A stretch of 64,000 bases of DNA from Lentisphaera araneosa HTCC2155 (lineage in GTDB: Bacteria; Verrucomicrobiota; Lentisphaeria; Lentisphaerales; Lentisphaeraceae). Made by a program: the position numbers and the translations under genes. The DNA lies in contig NZ_ABCK01000004.1 in assembly GCF_000170755.1 (NCBI RefSeq), positions 186,001-250,000 of the forward strand, given 5' to 3'. This document shows positions 40,387-50,188 of the stretch, piece by piece. The notes under the pieces are model-generated. The model saw only the letters and a list, made by a program, of their open reading frames with translations, did no database searches and had not been told where the DNA came from. Each line of letters starts with the position of its first letter. The stretch's first letter is position 1.

Positions 40387-41355
40387 ATGCCTGCCTTTGA
40401 CTTTCCAATTGAAAAACTCCAAAATTATATGGGCTCCAGCCCCTGCCCTGATGACATAGATCAATTTTGGGACCGCAATATCGCCGAAATGAAGGCGCTT
40501 GATCCCCAAGTCGAACTTATTCCCTCAAAACTTCAGTTCCCAAATGCCCAGGCCTTTGAACTCTACTTCACTGGTGTTGATGGCGCTCGTATTCACGCTA
40601 AATACCTAAGACCTAAAAACATCTCCAAGCCCATTCCCGGTGTTATCGAATTTCACGGCTATGGCTACCACTCAGGTGAATGGTCGGAAAAGCTTTCCTG
40701 GGTCAATTCTGGCTTTGCCATTGCTTCCATGGACTGTCGTGGTCAAGGAGGCAACTCACAGGATTCCAGTTCGGTCTTGGGCAACACACTCAAGGGACAC
40801 ATTATTCGTGGCATTGATTCAGGGCCCGACGCCCTGCTCTTTAAAAAGATCTTCCTGGACACAGCCCAGCTCGCCAATATACTCATGTCATTAGACGAAG
40901 TCGATGAAACTCGTTTGGCCGCCATCGGAGGATCACAAGGCGGTGCTTTAGCTCTCGCCTGTGCAGCCCTAGAACCTAAAATAAAACTCTGTGCGCCCCA
41001 TTATCCTTTCCTCTGCGATTATCAGCGCGTCTGGAACATGGACCTCGACCAAAATGCCTATGAGGAACTGCGCAATTACTTTCGCTACCACGACCCACTC
41101 CATCAAAGAAAAGAACAAGTATTTAATACACTGGGCTACATTGATATCCAAAATATCAGCAAGCGCATCAAGGCAAAAACCTTCATGGCCTGTGGCCTCA
41201 TGGATCAAATCTGCCCCCCTTCCAGTCAGCATGCTGCTTACAATAAAATAAGTGCAGAAAAAGACATCGTTTATTACCCAGACTTTGCTCACGAGCGTCT
41301 TCCAGGCTGGGCCGATAAAGTTCACCAATTCATCTTAAGTCATATTGATTATTAG
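40387..41355 (+). CDS. CE7 acetyl-xylan esterase / cephalosporin-C deacetylase type
   Basis: The 322-residue protein starts at the ATG at 40387, where the CE7 family begins (MPAFDFPIEKLQNY). A GTG four codons earlier is less likely. The nucleophile Ser lies in GGSQGG, with the Asp in MDQICPPS and the His in DFAHERLPG. CE7 enzymes remove O-acetyl groups from short oligosaccharides. No signal peptide is seen, so it works in the cytoplasm on imported, acetylated products. It is the only plus-strand gene of this unit; a decayed GH29 gene follows. Confidence 0.88.
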   Translation: MPAFDFPIEKLQNYMGSSPCPDDIDQFWDRNIAEMKALDPQVELIPSKLQFPNAQAFELYFTGVDGARIHAKYLRPKNISKPIPGVIEFHGYGYHSGEWSEKLSWVNSGFAIASMDCRGQGGNSQDSSSVLGNTLKGHIIRGIDSGPDALLFKKIFLDTAQLANILMSLDEVDETRLAAIGGSQGGALALACAALEPKIKLCAPHYPFLCDYQRVWNMDLDQNAYEELRNYFRYHDPLHQRKEQVFNTLGYIDIQNISKRIKAKTFMACGLMDQICPPSSQHAAYNKISAEKDIVYYPDFAHERLPGWADKVHQFILSHIDY

Positions 41356-41374
41356 AGTATAAAATGGCAATAAC

Positions 41375-41547
41375 ATGGATGTCTGGGGCTATTTAAAAGA
41401 TATAAATCGGTTGAATGGATGTTGGACACTTACAAATATCTACGTGATCGCGGCGCCAAGCTCTTGCTCAATGTCAGTCCAAGGCCCAACGGGGAACTCC
41501 CGGAGTCTACCTACCAGCGCTTGCAAGAAATTACAGGAAAGCTTTGA
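41375..41547 (+). pseudogene. C-terminal remnant of a GH29 alpha-L-fucosidase
   Basis: The piece starts in one frame with MDVWGYLKD, a GH29 landmark. After a frameshift near 41400 it continues as KSVEWMLDTYKYLRDRGAKL, LLNVSPRPNGELPE and a natural C-terminus with TGA at 41545. The Leu-Leu-Asn-Val-x-Pro-x-Pro-x-Gly segment is typical of fucosidases. The catalytic Asp and most of the barrel are missing. Confidence 0.75.
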
Positions 41548-41565
41548 TAAAATCACTCTCATTAC

Positions 41566-41608
41566 TTGAAATTTATTGAATCCAATATTATAATACATAT
41601 TAAAATAC
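41566..41608 (+). promoter_or_regulatory. Promoter with tandem operator, site 7
   Basis: TTGAAA at 41566 and TATAAT at 41589 are exactly 17 bases apart. Operator units ATTATAATAC (41587-41596) and ATTAAAATAC (41599-41608) cover the -10 box. The TTG of the -35 box is in frame with the next gene, but the promoter makes it an impossible start. Confidence 0.7.
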
Positions 41609-41619
41609 ATGGAGACCTT

Positions 41620-42399
41620 GTGAAAAATAAAACATTTACCCTGATCGAAGTTCTTGTTGTCGTAGCTATTATTGGCATCTTAGCTTCTTTACTCATGCCC
41701 TCATTAAAGAAATCTCGTGAATCAGCTAGAAGAGCTATCTGCCTTAGCAATCTAAAGCAACATCACCTTGCTATTCAACTCTATACAGAAGATAACGACC
41801 AATATCTCCCCTCAAATTTCAGTGATCCCAATAATGTTTTTTTAAAGCAAATAGCTGTTTACATGGGAACAAGCCGTAAAGGCTATGAATGCCCTAGCGT
41901 CTACGAAGGTAAATTTGGTATTGATTCAGTTGAAACCGTAACTCTTGCTGACGGTAGAGAGTTGACTGCCCTTAAGACTTATTATGAAAATTCTTTCCGC
42001 TATGGAGACAATCCCATTAGTAGCGGCAACGCCGGCCGTATAGCCGTGGGACTTTTCAAATACAATTATCATAATAAAATCACGGCAGTTGACTCCTCCA
42101 CCATTGCCATGCATGATTACGTCAGAAACTGGAGTCCAACTCAATCCACCGCAGAAGGAATAGCCGGTGCTAGTGATGGTCGCGGAGTCAGTATGGGCAA
42201 TCACCTAAATGAAGGTGCAAATTCACTACATATTGATGGCTCAGCAAGTTTTATCAAAACCAATACTTGGATGTTTCATGACGAATATAAAGTCACCAAT
42301 ACGACTAGTCAGTGGTATGAAAACGTAGGTAACTTTGGCGTTTTCAACGCTCACATTCAACCACCTGGTACGAGGTTTTACTGGAACCCCAACTATTAA
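41620..42399 (+). CDS. Prepilin-like secreted protein with type IV pilin N-terminus
   Basis: The start is the GTG at 41620: GGAG is five bases upstream, and the promoter and operator lie directly before it. The 259-residue product begins with [20 protein letters not shown], the type IV prepilin cleavage and helix region, with Thr instead of Gly before the cleaved Phe. Further on it has a Lentisphaerota-style globular head with [18 protein letters not shown], a variant H-X9-DG motif. Proteins of this type are exported by type II secretion or pilus machinery and often accompany polysaccharide genes in this phylum. It heads a unit with the large lyase at 42504 and the MFS transporter. Confidence 0.83.
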   Translation: MKNKTFTLIEVLVVVAIIGILASLLMPSLKKSRESARRAICLSNLKQHHLAIQLYTEDNDQYLPSNFSDPNNVFLKQIAVYMGTSRKGYECPSVYEGKFGIDSVETVTLADGRELTALKTYYENSFRYGDNPISSGNAGRIAVGLFKYNYHNKITAVDSSTIAMHDYVRNWSPTQSTAEGIAGASDGRGVSMGNHLNEGANSLHIDGSASFIKTNTWMFHDEYKVTNTTSQWYENVGNFGVFNAHIQPPGTRFYWNPNY

Positions 42400-42503
42400 T
42401 TCTTTCAAGCTTCGGCTTACGGAAAACCCAATCAAAATCTTGGCATAAGGCCTTGAGAAAAATTTATTAAGTAAAATCAAAACTCTTTTAACAAGGACTC
42501 TAC

Positions 42504-45500
42504 ATGAACTCTGTACGAATAATTATTTTTGCTGCTCTTTTCTTTGCAAGCTCCGCAAGCCAAGCTGAAGACCTCTCCAAGGTTTACAAAGGCGAAGAAA
42601 AATTTTATAAGGGAAGTTACGGTGCTCCTGGTGATTACATCCTCAATGGCGAATTAATTAAAGATCTGCCTCCTCCCCTTGAAGTCCCCGTGGATTACAA
42701 AGCTCCAAGTTTTGATGCTTCAAAATTAAGTCCAGTACCCAAAGTGGGTATTCATCCAAGGATTATTATTGGTCCCGAGGATATCGAGCGCTTTAAAGAG
42801 CTCCACAAAATGGGTCAAAAAGCTCCGCGCATTTTTAAACTTCAAATGGAGCAGATGCGTCGCGATGCAGAAAAGTGGAAAGTTCCGGCAAATTTCAATT
42901 ACAGAACAAGCCCATGGGGGGAAGACAGTAAAATCGCTGGTTGGGGCTTGTATGCATTAATTACTGAAGATCAGGAATTGGGTAAAAAAGCAGCAAAAGC
43001 CACTGTTGAGCACGCTCTTTATCTTGAGGGTCGAGTCGACATTCTCAACACAGATCCTATTGCCGCCCCCATAAAAGATGTGGCTTATGATTTCCTTCGT
43101 AGAGAAGTCGTTTTTGGGCAAATAGCCTATCATGATGCCTATTATCAAGGAGGAAAAACAAGAGTAGAACAATTGTATAAGAAACATGGAGCTACTTTAA
43201 AAGGATATGACTTCAGTGGAACCCATTTATCTTTAGCCTTTGAATATGACTATGCTTATCCTTTCATGAGCGAGCAAGAGCGTACGATTGTCCGTCGCGT
43301 GATCTCCAAATGCACTCTAGGTAAATATACCACTGGCATGCAGATTCCAGGTCAAATGTACATCAATAACCACATGTCTGGATCCGCCAACCAAATCTAC
43401 CTTGCCCTAGCGATCGAAGGTGAAAAAGGCTATGACCCTCGCGTGGCAAAAATGGCCGAATGGAGTTTAAAAAATAAACTCAGCTATGACTTATCGTCTA
43501 ATGGTATCACCTATGAGAACACCAAAGGATTTATCCCCATGCTTCCCGTTCTTGCCATTGCTAAAAGACAGGGGCCCAATCATCCGGAAAATTTACTCAA
43601 GCATAGTCATCTTCTAGCAAGAGCCAATTCCAACCTCCAACACGCTAGAAAAATCTACTATCGTTTTTCTACCGAATCACGTCGCCGCCCCGATGGCAAA
43701 AGTCTTGATAAAATCCTCACTGGTTTAGATGAAGCACGCTATTGGATGGCGTCAGGCGCATCCGGCTCAGGTGGTCACCTTGAGTTCTGGTCAGTAATGA
43801 AGCATTTTTACCCAGAAGACAAGTTAGTGGATTTTGTCTGGAATGCTAAACTTCCAGGAAGTTTAAGCTATTTCGAGGGCACTCCAAAAGATAATTGGTC
43901 AGGAAAAATCCATCATAATTGGTTTTCACTTAAAGCTATAAACTTGCTCACGGCTACCCAAATGACTGATTATAATAAATTAGACAACTTGGAAGAGTTT
44001 AAAGATGTAGAAAAGTTTTGGTTTGATGATGAACGTGGCATCACTTCTGCTCGCAACGACTGGTCAGCGGACTCCATGCTCTTTCACCTAGAGAATAGAA
44101 TTGATCAGTATTACATGGGACATGAGTCACCTCAGCATGGCGACTTCCAAGTTTGGGCAGATGGTATTCCTTGGGTAAGCAATGGCGGTGGCTACATCGA
44201 CACAAGTTTTAGAAATATGGTAACGGTAGATGGCCTCGCAGGTGTTTACGCACCCATCTCCGGTGATTGGATGACCGCAAAAAATACCGAAATTGCCTCT
44301 AATTCTGTATCTGAAATGACTTCCGCTTATCAGTGGCGTAAAAGTCTTAATGGCCTGCGCTACCTCGATCACCCTGGCCTTGAATCCATGCCCTCTCAAA
44401 TGCAGCCATTTGCCAAGGAAGCCTATAGTCTGGATCGCTTTTCCGAGCTTGCCTACCTGCCAAAAATCCGTGAACACTACGATGGCTTTGCCCACCTAGA
44501 TTACGGCCCTTGGCATGGTGAAACTCGTGGCCCCGAGTACTACTATAAATGGAATGACCCCATGGATCACGTCTTCCGTACAACTCACTTTGCTCGAGGC
44601 AAAAAACCTTACTTACTTATTTTTGATGACCTCCGAAAAGCAGATGACCAAAATCACCAATTTGATTGGCGCATGATGATTACTGGTGATGCCGCTATTT
44701 ATAGCTCAAATCCCAAAGCAAAAGGTCGACACACAAGCAAGAGTACCGATGGTGTAATTGGAACAGATCTTATTTTCTGCATGGCTGACAAAAACATAAA
44801 TAGACATGGCGGTAACGCATGGGGCTTGCGCTACATTGAAATGAAGCCTAAACCCAAGAAAGGCGACCCCATGTTACTTGTCCGAATTCTGTGGAGAAAT
44901 ACCAATTACGCTTTCCCGGTACCCAATGTCCAGCGCTCATATTCCTGGAATATGGTTTCGGTCCCCGCCTTTGGCAAAAGCCCGGAATACCGCGTTATGG
45001 TTTACCCCTACAAATATGGTGAGAATCTGCCTACAACTGAGTGGTCTGATGACAGAACCCGCCTAACAGTCAAAATTGCTGACACTGTCGACACCTACGA
45101 TTTTAGCCAAACTGATCGCGAAAGAACAGTTTACTCAATGAAACGCAATGGCAAATCTATTATTGATTCAAACGCACGTCCCCCAAAACCGGTTTTTGTC
45201 TCCAGTAGTAAATTCACCGTGGATCAAAACCGCCCCAATTGGCGCGCACCGCAAATTTTGGTCGATACTTATCCAGTTAAATTTAAAAACATTAAACCTG
45301 GGGCTCAAGTCTATTACACCCTTGACGGTAGTGAACCAAATGCGAAGTCCGCAATTTACGATGGCACTTTAGCTATCAATAAAAGCTGTACCCTAAAGGC
45401 AAAAACCTACCAGGCAGACTGGCGCTACGGGAAAGAGAATTGGAGTGAAACGGTAAGTATAAATTTCGAAAAACAAACACCTCAGCAAGGCTTGGCATCA

Positions 45501-47213
45501 AAGCCTCAATCAGAGGGACTCTTACTTAAAGGCTATGAGATAAAAACAACCAAATTCGATCAGAAAGGCTTCTTTCAGGGAGATAAAAATTCACTTCCCA
45601 ACATTCAAAAGTACACAGCGCTCATGACCCATGCGGTCAAAGGTTTTTACATCCCAAAAATGAACAATACGGTAGACAGCAAATGGATGACTAAAGCTTT
45701 CTACAATTTCAGTGGATACATCCAAGTACCTGAAAGCGGTGTTTACTCATTCGAGCTCGAATCAGCAGGTCCCATTGACTTTAAAGTGTCCGACCAAAGC
45801 CTCATTCTCGTAGATAAGCAGTATGGTCTTTCCTACAAAAAACGCTATGGCGACATCGCACTTTCTAAAGGTACGCACAAGTTTGAGCTCACGGTATGTG
45901 ACCCAGTTTTCTGGAAAGGTGACATGGAAGAAGACTATAAAATAAATCTCGCTCTTAAAGCACCAAGATCTAGTGAATATATAGCTCTTGCTGATTCAGC
46001 ACTCAGTCGCAATGCCGACAAACTTGAGGCTTTGAGCCCTTCAAAGTTTAGTCAAAAAAATATCGCTGCTAAAAAGCTTGATGTACTTCCTGGACTCATT
46101 CAAAAAAGATATGATCGTCTCGACATCATCCTAACTGAAGAGGCTAAACAAGCTCAAGGTAGATCTGAAGCTAAACTCATCCCCGCCTCCGGATTACCAT
46201 TAGAGTATTTCGATGTCAGTTCAGCAAAGCCCTACTCTGTGAGCATTGCAGATCTAATGATAAGCAGTAATTCTCCCCGAAAACTCCTGGAGTACGAGGG
46301 CTACATTCGCATTGGCAAAGACGGCGTTTACGAATTTGATTTGGCTAAGGGTAGCGAAAATGCTTCTCAACTGATTATTACCAACAAAGTCATTGTTCGT
46401 CGTCGAGTTAACGCAGAAAAAGTCAATGGCAAGATCGCTCTCAGCAAAGGCCTCCACCCCTTCCGTTTCCAAATTGCCATGGGCTCATCCCTGATAAGAA
46501 TGAAACATGAGAGTGAAAGCGACTTCCAAACCTTAATTCCCGCAGCTCTCGCCTACGATTCTCATTACAAACTCCCAAAACTAACCTCCGGGAAAAACAA
46601 AGACTTCCCAGCAGGTTTAATCGCTTATATGCCCTGTGATAAATTAGATTCGGGATCAAGCCCAGTTCTTGATAGTAAGGGCGCTTCTACAGTGGTATCC
46701 GGAGGACAAGTTATCAATGATGGAATTAGAGGTAAAGCCCTTGGTATTTATGGCGAAGCTGGCCGCATCACCTTTAGTGGTCTACGTCAACGTGAAGATG
46801 AATTCACTATTTCAGCTTGGATTAAATACAAAGATCGACCACAGGATATTGTTCTATGGGGAGAAGCCTATGGCAACCTAAACCTACGCTGCCGCGCTAA
46901 TCGTTTCATTGCCAATTGGAATAGAAATATTGGCAATGTTGATGTCAGCCTTGATAAAAAGAAGATTACTGCAGATAAATGGTTTCATATTGCCGCCACT
47001 TATGGTAAAAATGTAACTATCTATTTTAATGGAGAAAAAATTGCTCAAAAGCAGGTACTAAATTACTCCAGTCGTAAGGGCAACGGTTTTTTCCAAGGCG
47101 GTAAATTTATGCACTGTAATAATAAGCCGACGGCAGTAGATGAAGTCCGCCTTTTTGATCGCGCACTCAATGCCGAAGAGATTAAAAAAGTTTATAATAT
47201 TGATAAACCATAA
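42504..47213 (+). CDS. Large heparinase II/III-like lyase with PA14-like and LamG domains
   Basis: The 1569-residue protein has a cleavable signal peptide (SASQAED), unlike the lipoprotein paralog at 18679. Order: GIHPRIIIGPEDIERFKE leader, toroid with YDYAYPFM (Tyr248, Tyr252), lyase sheet domain with GHESPQHGDF (His540; the expected second His and Asp are shifted), chitobiase-type sandwich (YTLDGSEPNAKSA, about 930-975), two PA14-like domains (GYIQVPESGVYSFEL and GYIRIGKDGVYEFDL), and a C-terminal LamG (about 1370-1569). It should bind and cut uronic acid polymer outside the cell. AAGGA precedes the ATG. A decayed 5' end of a relative is at 50189. Confidence 0.86.
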   Translation: MNSVRIIIFAALFFASSASQAEDLSKVYKGEEKFYKGSYGAPGDYILNGELIKDLPPPLEVPVDYKAPSFDASKLSPVPKVGIHPRIIIGPEDIERFKELHKMGQKAPRIFKLQMEQMRRDAEKWKVPANFNYRTSPWGEDSKIAGWGLYALITEDQELGKKAAKATVEHALYLEGRVDILNTDPIAAPIKDVAYDFLRREVVFGQIAYHDAYYQGGKTRVEQLYKKHGATLKGYDFSGTHLSLAFEYDYAYPFMSEQERTIVRRVISKCTLGKYTTGMQIPGQMYINNHMSGSANQIYLALAIEGEKGYDPRVAKMAEWSLKNKLSYDLSSNGITYENTKGFIPMLPVLAIAKRQGPNHPENLLKHSHLLARANSNLQHARKIYYRFSTESRRRPDGKSLDKILTGLDEARYWMASGASGSGGHLEFWSVMKHFYPEDKLVDFVWNAKLPGSLSYFEGTPKDNWSGKIHHNWFSLKAINLLTATQMTDYNKLDNLEEFKDVEKFWFDDERGITSARNDWSADSMLFHLENRIDQYYMGHESPQHGDFQVWADGIPWVSNGGGYIDTSFRNMVTVDGLAGVYAPISGDWMTAKNTEIASNSVSEMTSAYQWRKSLNGLRYLDHPGLESMPSQMQPFAKEAYSLDRFSELAYLPKIREHYDGFAHLDYGPWHGETRGPEYYYKWNDPMDHVFRTTHFARGKKPYLLIFDDLRKADDQNHQFDWRMMITGDAAIYSSNPKAKGRHTSKSTDGVIGTDLIFCMADKNINRHGGNAWGLRYIEMKPKPKKGDPMLLVRILWRNTNYAFPVPNVQRSYSWNMVSVPAFGKSPEYRVMVYPYKYGENLPTTEWSDDRTRLTVKIADTVDTYDFSQTDRERTVYSMKRNGKSIIDSNARPPKPVFVSSSKFTVDQNRPNWRAPQILVDTYPVKFKNIKPGAQVYYTLDGSEPNAKSAIYDGTLAINKSCTLKAKTYQADWRYGKENWSETVSINFEKQTPQQGLASKPQSEGLLLKGYEIKTTKFDQKGFFQGDKNSLPNIQKYTALMTHAVKGFYIPKMNNTVDSKWMTKAFYNFSGYIQVPESGVYSFELESAGPIDFKVSDQSLILVDKQYGLSYKKRYGDIALSKGTHKFELTVCDPVFWKGDMEEDYKINLALKAPRSSEYIALADSALSRNADKLEALSPSKFSQKNIAAKKLDVLPGLIQKRYDRLDIILTEEAKQAQGRSEAKLIPASGLPLEYFDVSSAKPYSVSIADLMISSNSPRKLLEYEGYIRIGKDGVYEFDLAKGSENASQLIITNKVIVRRRVNAEKVNGKIALSKGLHPFRFQIAMGSSLIRMKHESESDFQTLIPAALAYDSHYKLPKLTSGKNKDFPAGLIAYMPCDKLDSGSSPVLDSKGASTVVSGGQVINDGIRGKALGIYGEAGRITFSGLRQREDEFTISAWIKYKDRPQDIVLWGEAYGNLNLRCRANRFIANWNRNIGNVDVSLDKKKITADKWFHIAATYGKNVTIYFNGEKIAQKQVLNYSSRKGNGFFQGGKFMHCNNKPTAVDEVRLFDRALNAEEIKKVYNIDKP

Positions 47214-47222
47214 AATTCTACT

Positions 47223-47241
47223 GGCCTTGTATTACAAGGCC
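47223..47241. other. Intercistronic hairpin before the transporter gene
   Basis: GGCCTTGTA, T, TACAAGGCC is a perfect 19-base inverted repeat between the lyase stop and the transporter start. It has no T-run, so it may protect or process the long lyase message, or partly terminate it. Confidence 0.55.
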
Positions 47242-47260
47242 GACGAAGTTTCTTGCCTGC

Positions 47261-48520
47261 ATGAATAAATCACTTAAGGGCTCAATTAATTACACTGCGG
47301 CCAGAAAAAATATTATCTGGTGTCAGTGCACGGGCATGCTTCCCCTGATGTTTCTCATCAATGGATTCATGCTCAATTACTGTAAAAAGTTTGGACTTAG
47401 TGATTCTGACGTCATGCTTTCGCTCACTGTACTCCCCAATATCTTGATGGTCCTACTCATCCTACCAGTGGCTAATCTTTCAGATAAATTTGGCAAAAAG
47501 AAACTAGGAAATCTCACCAATGTCTTTTGCCCCATAGCCTATTTAATCATCTTGTCTGCTTCCTATTTCAAGGAACATTTTTTACTTATCGTAAGCACTG
47601 GCTTAATCGTCTATCAATTGGGCCATATCTTTACCGTTTCTAATTGGTTCGCCCTCATGGAACCCTTGATTGAAAAAGGGAAACGCGGACGCTTTCTCGC
47701 CGTTTTAAGAAGCTCTTGGCAAGTCATTGCCCTTATTGCCACTATGCTCTCTTCGTGGGCTTTTTCCCTTTCAGATGACAGCAATATTTACCGTAGTATC
47801 ATTATAATTTTGGCAATCTTCTGCTTAATAAGAGCCATTTTCTATGGGCGTATTCCCGAAGTCCAAACCAGTAGAGAAAAAGCTAATAAATTTAGCGATG
47901 CTTGCAAACACCTTCTGCACAATAAAAAGTATATCTATTTTTGTATCTTTTGTTTTCTTATTGCCTTCTTAGGATCAAGCCTAGCCACCACTCTCAACCT
48001 CTACCAAATTGGTGCCTTAAACTTTAGCGAAAGCAATGTCCTCACTATTTCTTATATCAATATGGCCGGCGCCACTGCTGGCTTTTGGCTAGGGGGTTGG
48101 ATCAGCGATAAATACTCTCACGATCGCCTCTTTAAGATATCTACCCTAGTCATCACCTTCTTCCTCATTTGCTTTACTTTCACCCGTCACTTCCCTGTAA
48201 GTTACATGCTCACTACGGCCCTGATTGCTTTTTTAATTAATACCTGGATTTCCGCCATGCATATCGGCATCAGCGGAGAGGCCATGCATGTGGTTGATGA
48301 AAGAGATAAATCCTTTGGCATCTCCATGAGCTTCATGCAAATGGCACTGGGAACGAGCGTCAGCTCCATTCTCTGTATGAAATTTTTAGACTTATACCAA
48401 GGACGAACTTACTTATTGATGAATTTAAAATTCAATCACTACGAAGTCCTACTCGCGATCATGAGCCTAGTAATGTTTGCGATTTTCATATTCGGATTTT
48501 TTATTTTTAGAAACAAATAA
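47261..48520 (+). CDS. MFS transporter
   Basis: The 419-residue inner-membrane protein has about twelve hydrophobic segments. The loop after the second helix (NLSDKFGKKKLG) is the major facilitator signature, and a related loop (GGWISDKYSHDRL) occurs after the eighth. It is most likely a sugar or oligosaccharide importer, coupled to protons or sodium, for products of the lyases in the same unit. It is the only transporter in the window; no SusC/SusD, ABC or TRAP genes are seen. It has no clear ribosome binding site, and a hairpin lies just upstream. Confidence 0.85.
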   Translation: MNKSLKGSINYTAARKNIIWCQCTGMLPLMFLINGFMLNYCKKFGLSDSDVMLSLTVLPNILMVLLILPVANLSDKFGKKKLGNLTNVFCPIAYLIILSASYFKEHFLLIVSTGLIVYQLGHIFTVSNWFALMEPLIEKGKRGRFLAVLRSSWQVIALIATMLSSWAFSLSDDSNIYRSIIIILAIFCLIRAIFYGRIPEVQTSREKANKFSDACKHLLHNKKYIYFCIFCFLIAFLGSSLATTLNLYQIGALNFSESNVLTISYINMAGATAGFWLGGWISDKYSHDRLFKISTLVITFFLICFTFTRHFPVSYMLTTALIAFLINTWISAMHIGISGEAMHVVDERDKSFGISMSFMQMALGTSVSSILCMKFLDLYQGRTYLLMNLKFNHYEVLLAIMSLVMFAIFIFGFFIFRNK

Positions 48521-48552
48521 TCTTTGTATCATCAGTATTGTGGTAATCGAAT

Positions 48553-48585
48553 TTGAAAAACAATATATAATACATATTATAATAT
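48553..48585 (+). promoter_or_regulatory. Promoter with tandem operator, site 8
   Basis: TTGAAA at 48553 is followed by TATTAT at 48575 (16 bases). Units TATATAATAC (48564-48573) and ATTATAATAT (48576-48585) are 12 bases apart and also form the palindrome TATAATA-CA-TATTATA. Confidence 0.65.
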
Positions 48586-48619
48586 GTGATTATTTTAATT
48601 AAATTAAGTTATTATAACA

Positions 48620-50038
48620 ATGAAAAAGCTACTCATAACCTTATTAAGCCTAATACCATTAGTGTATTCAAATGATATTAAACCTAATTTTATCATCATA
48701 TTCACCGATGATCAGGGCTATGGCGACTTAAGCTGCTTTAATCCCCAAGGGGTGCAAACCCCTCATATTGACCAAATGGCCACAGAAGGCATGAAATTTA
48801 ATAACTTTTATGTTTCTGCAGCCGTTTGTTCAGCATCTCGTGCTGCCCTTTTAACCGGAACTTATAACGATCGGATCGGTATAAAAAGTGCCTTTTTTCC
48901 AGGAACAAAGCAAGGGCTCCATCCAGATGAAATCACTATTGCTGAGCTACTTAAGGAGCAAAACTATGCTACTGCTTGCTTCGGGAAATGGCATCTAGGC
49001 GATGAACCTAGCCTCCTCCCAAGTGCTCAGGGCTTTGATACATACTTCGGTATCCCCTATTCAAATGACATGTTTATTGCACCTCACCAGACCTTTGCGG
49101 AAAACGCAAAATTTAATGGCGACTGGACTTTAGAAAAAGCTAAGGAGCTACAAAAATTCATCGCTCCTCACGTCAATAAGAGAGGCCCCATTTGGAAATC
49201 GGAATACAAAGCTTTAGTTCCTATTTTAGAGGGCGAACAAATCGTCGAATTCCCCGCTGACCAAGCCAGCTTAACTCAGCGTTATTTTGACAGAACGATT
49301 AAATTCATTGATAAAAATCAAAACAAGCCATTCTTTATTTTTTTAACCCCAGCCATGCCTCATGTCCCTCTATTCGCCTCAAAGGAGTTTCGCGGAAAAA
49401 GTAAAAAAGGCCTTTACGGTGATGTTATAAAAGAGATCGATTTCCATACCGGCCGCTTAATCAAGCACCTCAAAGAAAAAGAATTAGATCAAAACACCCT
49501 TGTAATCTTCACCTCAGATAATGGACCTTGGTTATCCTACGGCGACGAGGGTGGGAGTTCTGGACCTTTGCGAGATGGAAAATTCACAAGTTACGAAGGC
49601 GGTGTTCGCATGCCCACTGTATTTTGGGGCCCAGGCTTGATTAAAGCCAACTCAGTGTGTAATCAGCTGGCTTCAACTATTGATTTACTCCCCACATTTG
49701 CACAACTCGTAAATACTCAGGTGCCACAAGATCGGAAAATTGATGGGAAAGATATTTCACCACTTCTAAAAAGTCAAAATCATGTTATACATCGTCACCT
49801 TTTTTTCCGTGATGAGGCAGTGCGAAGTGGTGACTGGAAGCTCGTCGTCAAGGAGCATCACATGACGATGAGGAAAGGACCGCTACCCGCCCTTTACAAT
49901 CTAAAAAACGATGTTGCAGAATCTAATAATCTCATTGATACACACCCCAAAGTTGCTCAGTACTTACAATCTAAACTAGATGAACACCTAAAGGATTTAA
50001 ATGAAAATTCCCGGCCCATGGCAGATTTAAATGAATGA
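48620..50038 (+). CDS. Secreted sulfatase (CxAxR type)
   Basis: The 472-residue protein has a signal peptide (ending near VYSND). It is a type I sulfatase: FIIIFTDDQGYGDLSCF holds two metal-binding Asp, and CSASR (Cys70) is the formylglycine motif in its CxAxR form. GKWHLG and FTSDNGPWLSYG are further active-site segments. It removes sulfate esters from the polysaccharide or its fragments, and needs a formylglycine-generating enzyme encoded elsewhere. It is the first gene of a unit followed by a decayed lyase fragment, a small hypothetical protein and a PhyH enzyme. There is no strong ribosome site before the ATG. Confidence 0.92.
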   Translation: MKKLLITLLSLIPLVYSNDIKPNFIIIFTDDQGYGDLSCFNPQGVQTPHIDQMATEGMKFNNFYVSAAVCSASRAALLTGTYNDRIGIKSAFFPGTKQGLHPDEITIAELLKEQNYATACFGKWHLGDEPSLLPSAQGFDTYFGIPYSNDMFIAPHQTFAENAKFNGDWTLEKAKELQKFIAPHVNKRGPIWKSEYKALVPILEGEQIVEFPADQASLTQRYFDRTIKFIDKNQNKPFFIFLTPAMPHVPLFASKEFRGKSKKGLYGDVIKEIDFHTGRLIKHLKEKELDQNTLVIFTSDNGPWLSYGDEGGSSGPLRDGKFTSYEGGVRMPTVFWGPGLIKANSVCNQLASTIDLLPTFAQLVNTQVPQDRKIDGKDISPLLKSQNHVIHRHLFFRDEAVRSGDWKLVVKEHHMTMRKGPLPALYNLKNDVAESNNLIDTHPKVAQYLQSKLDEHLKDLNENSRPMADLNE

Positions 50039-50188
50039 GTTTTTCATAATTAAGGCAATTTCCTAAACGCTTGTAGCCATTTAAGCTCAAAATACTCGAG
50101 CAACTTCAATTCAGCCTTACAGATCAATCTCTAAGTAAGTTTATTCACTCAACTTTTATTAACTAAATAACTTTCCAAAGGGTCCTTT

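Noticed and set aside
41566-41619. TTG at 41566 as the start of the prepilin-like gene
   Set aside because: It coincides with the -35 box, and the next 18 codons are the promoter and operator; GTG 41620 has GGAG and starts the leader.
47261-48520. SusC/SusD-like or ABC import system
   Set aside because: No TonB-dependent receptor, SusD lipoprotein or ABC genes are found; only the MFS protein is present.
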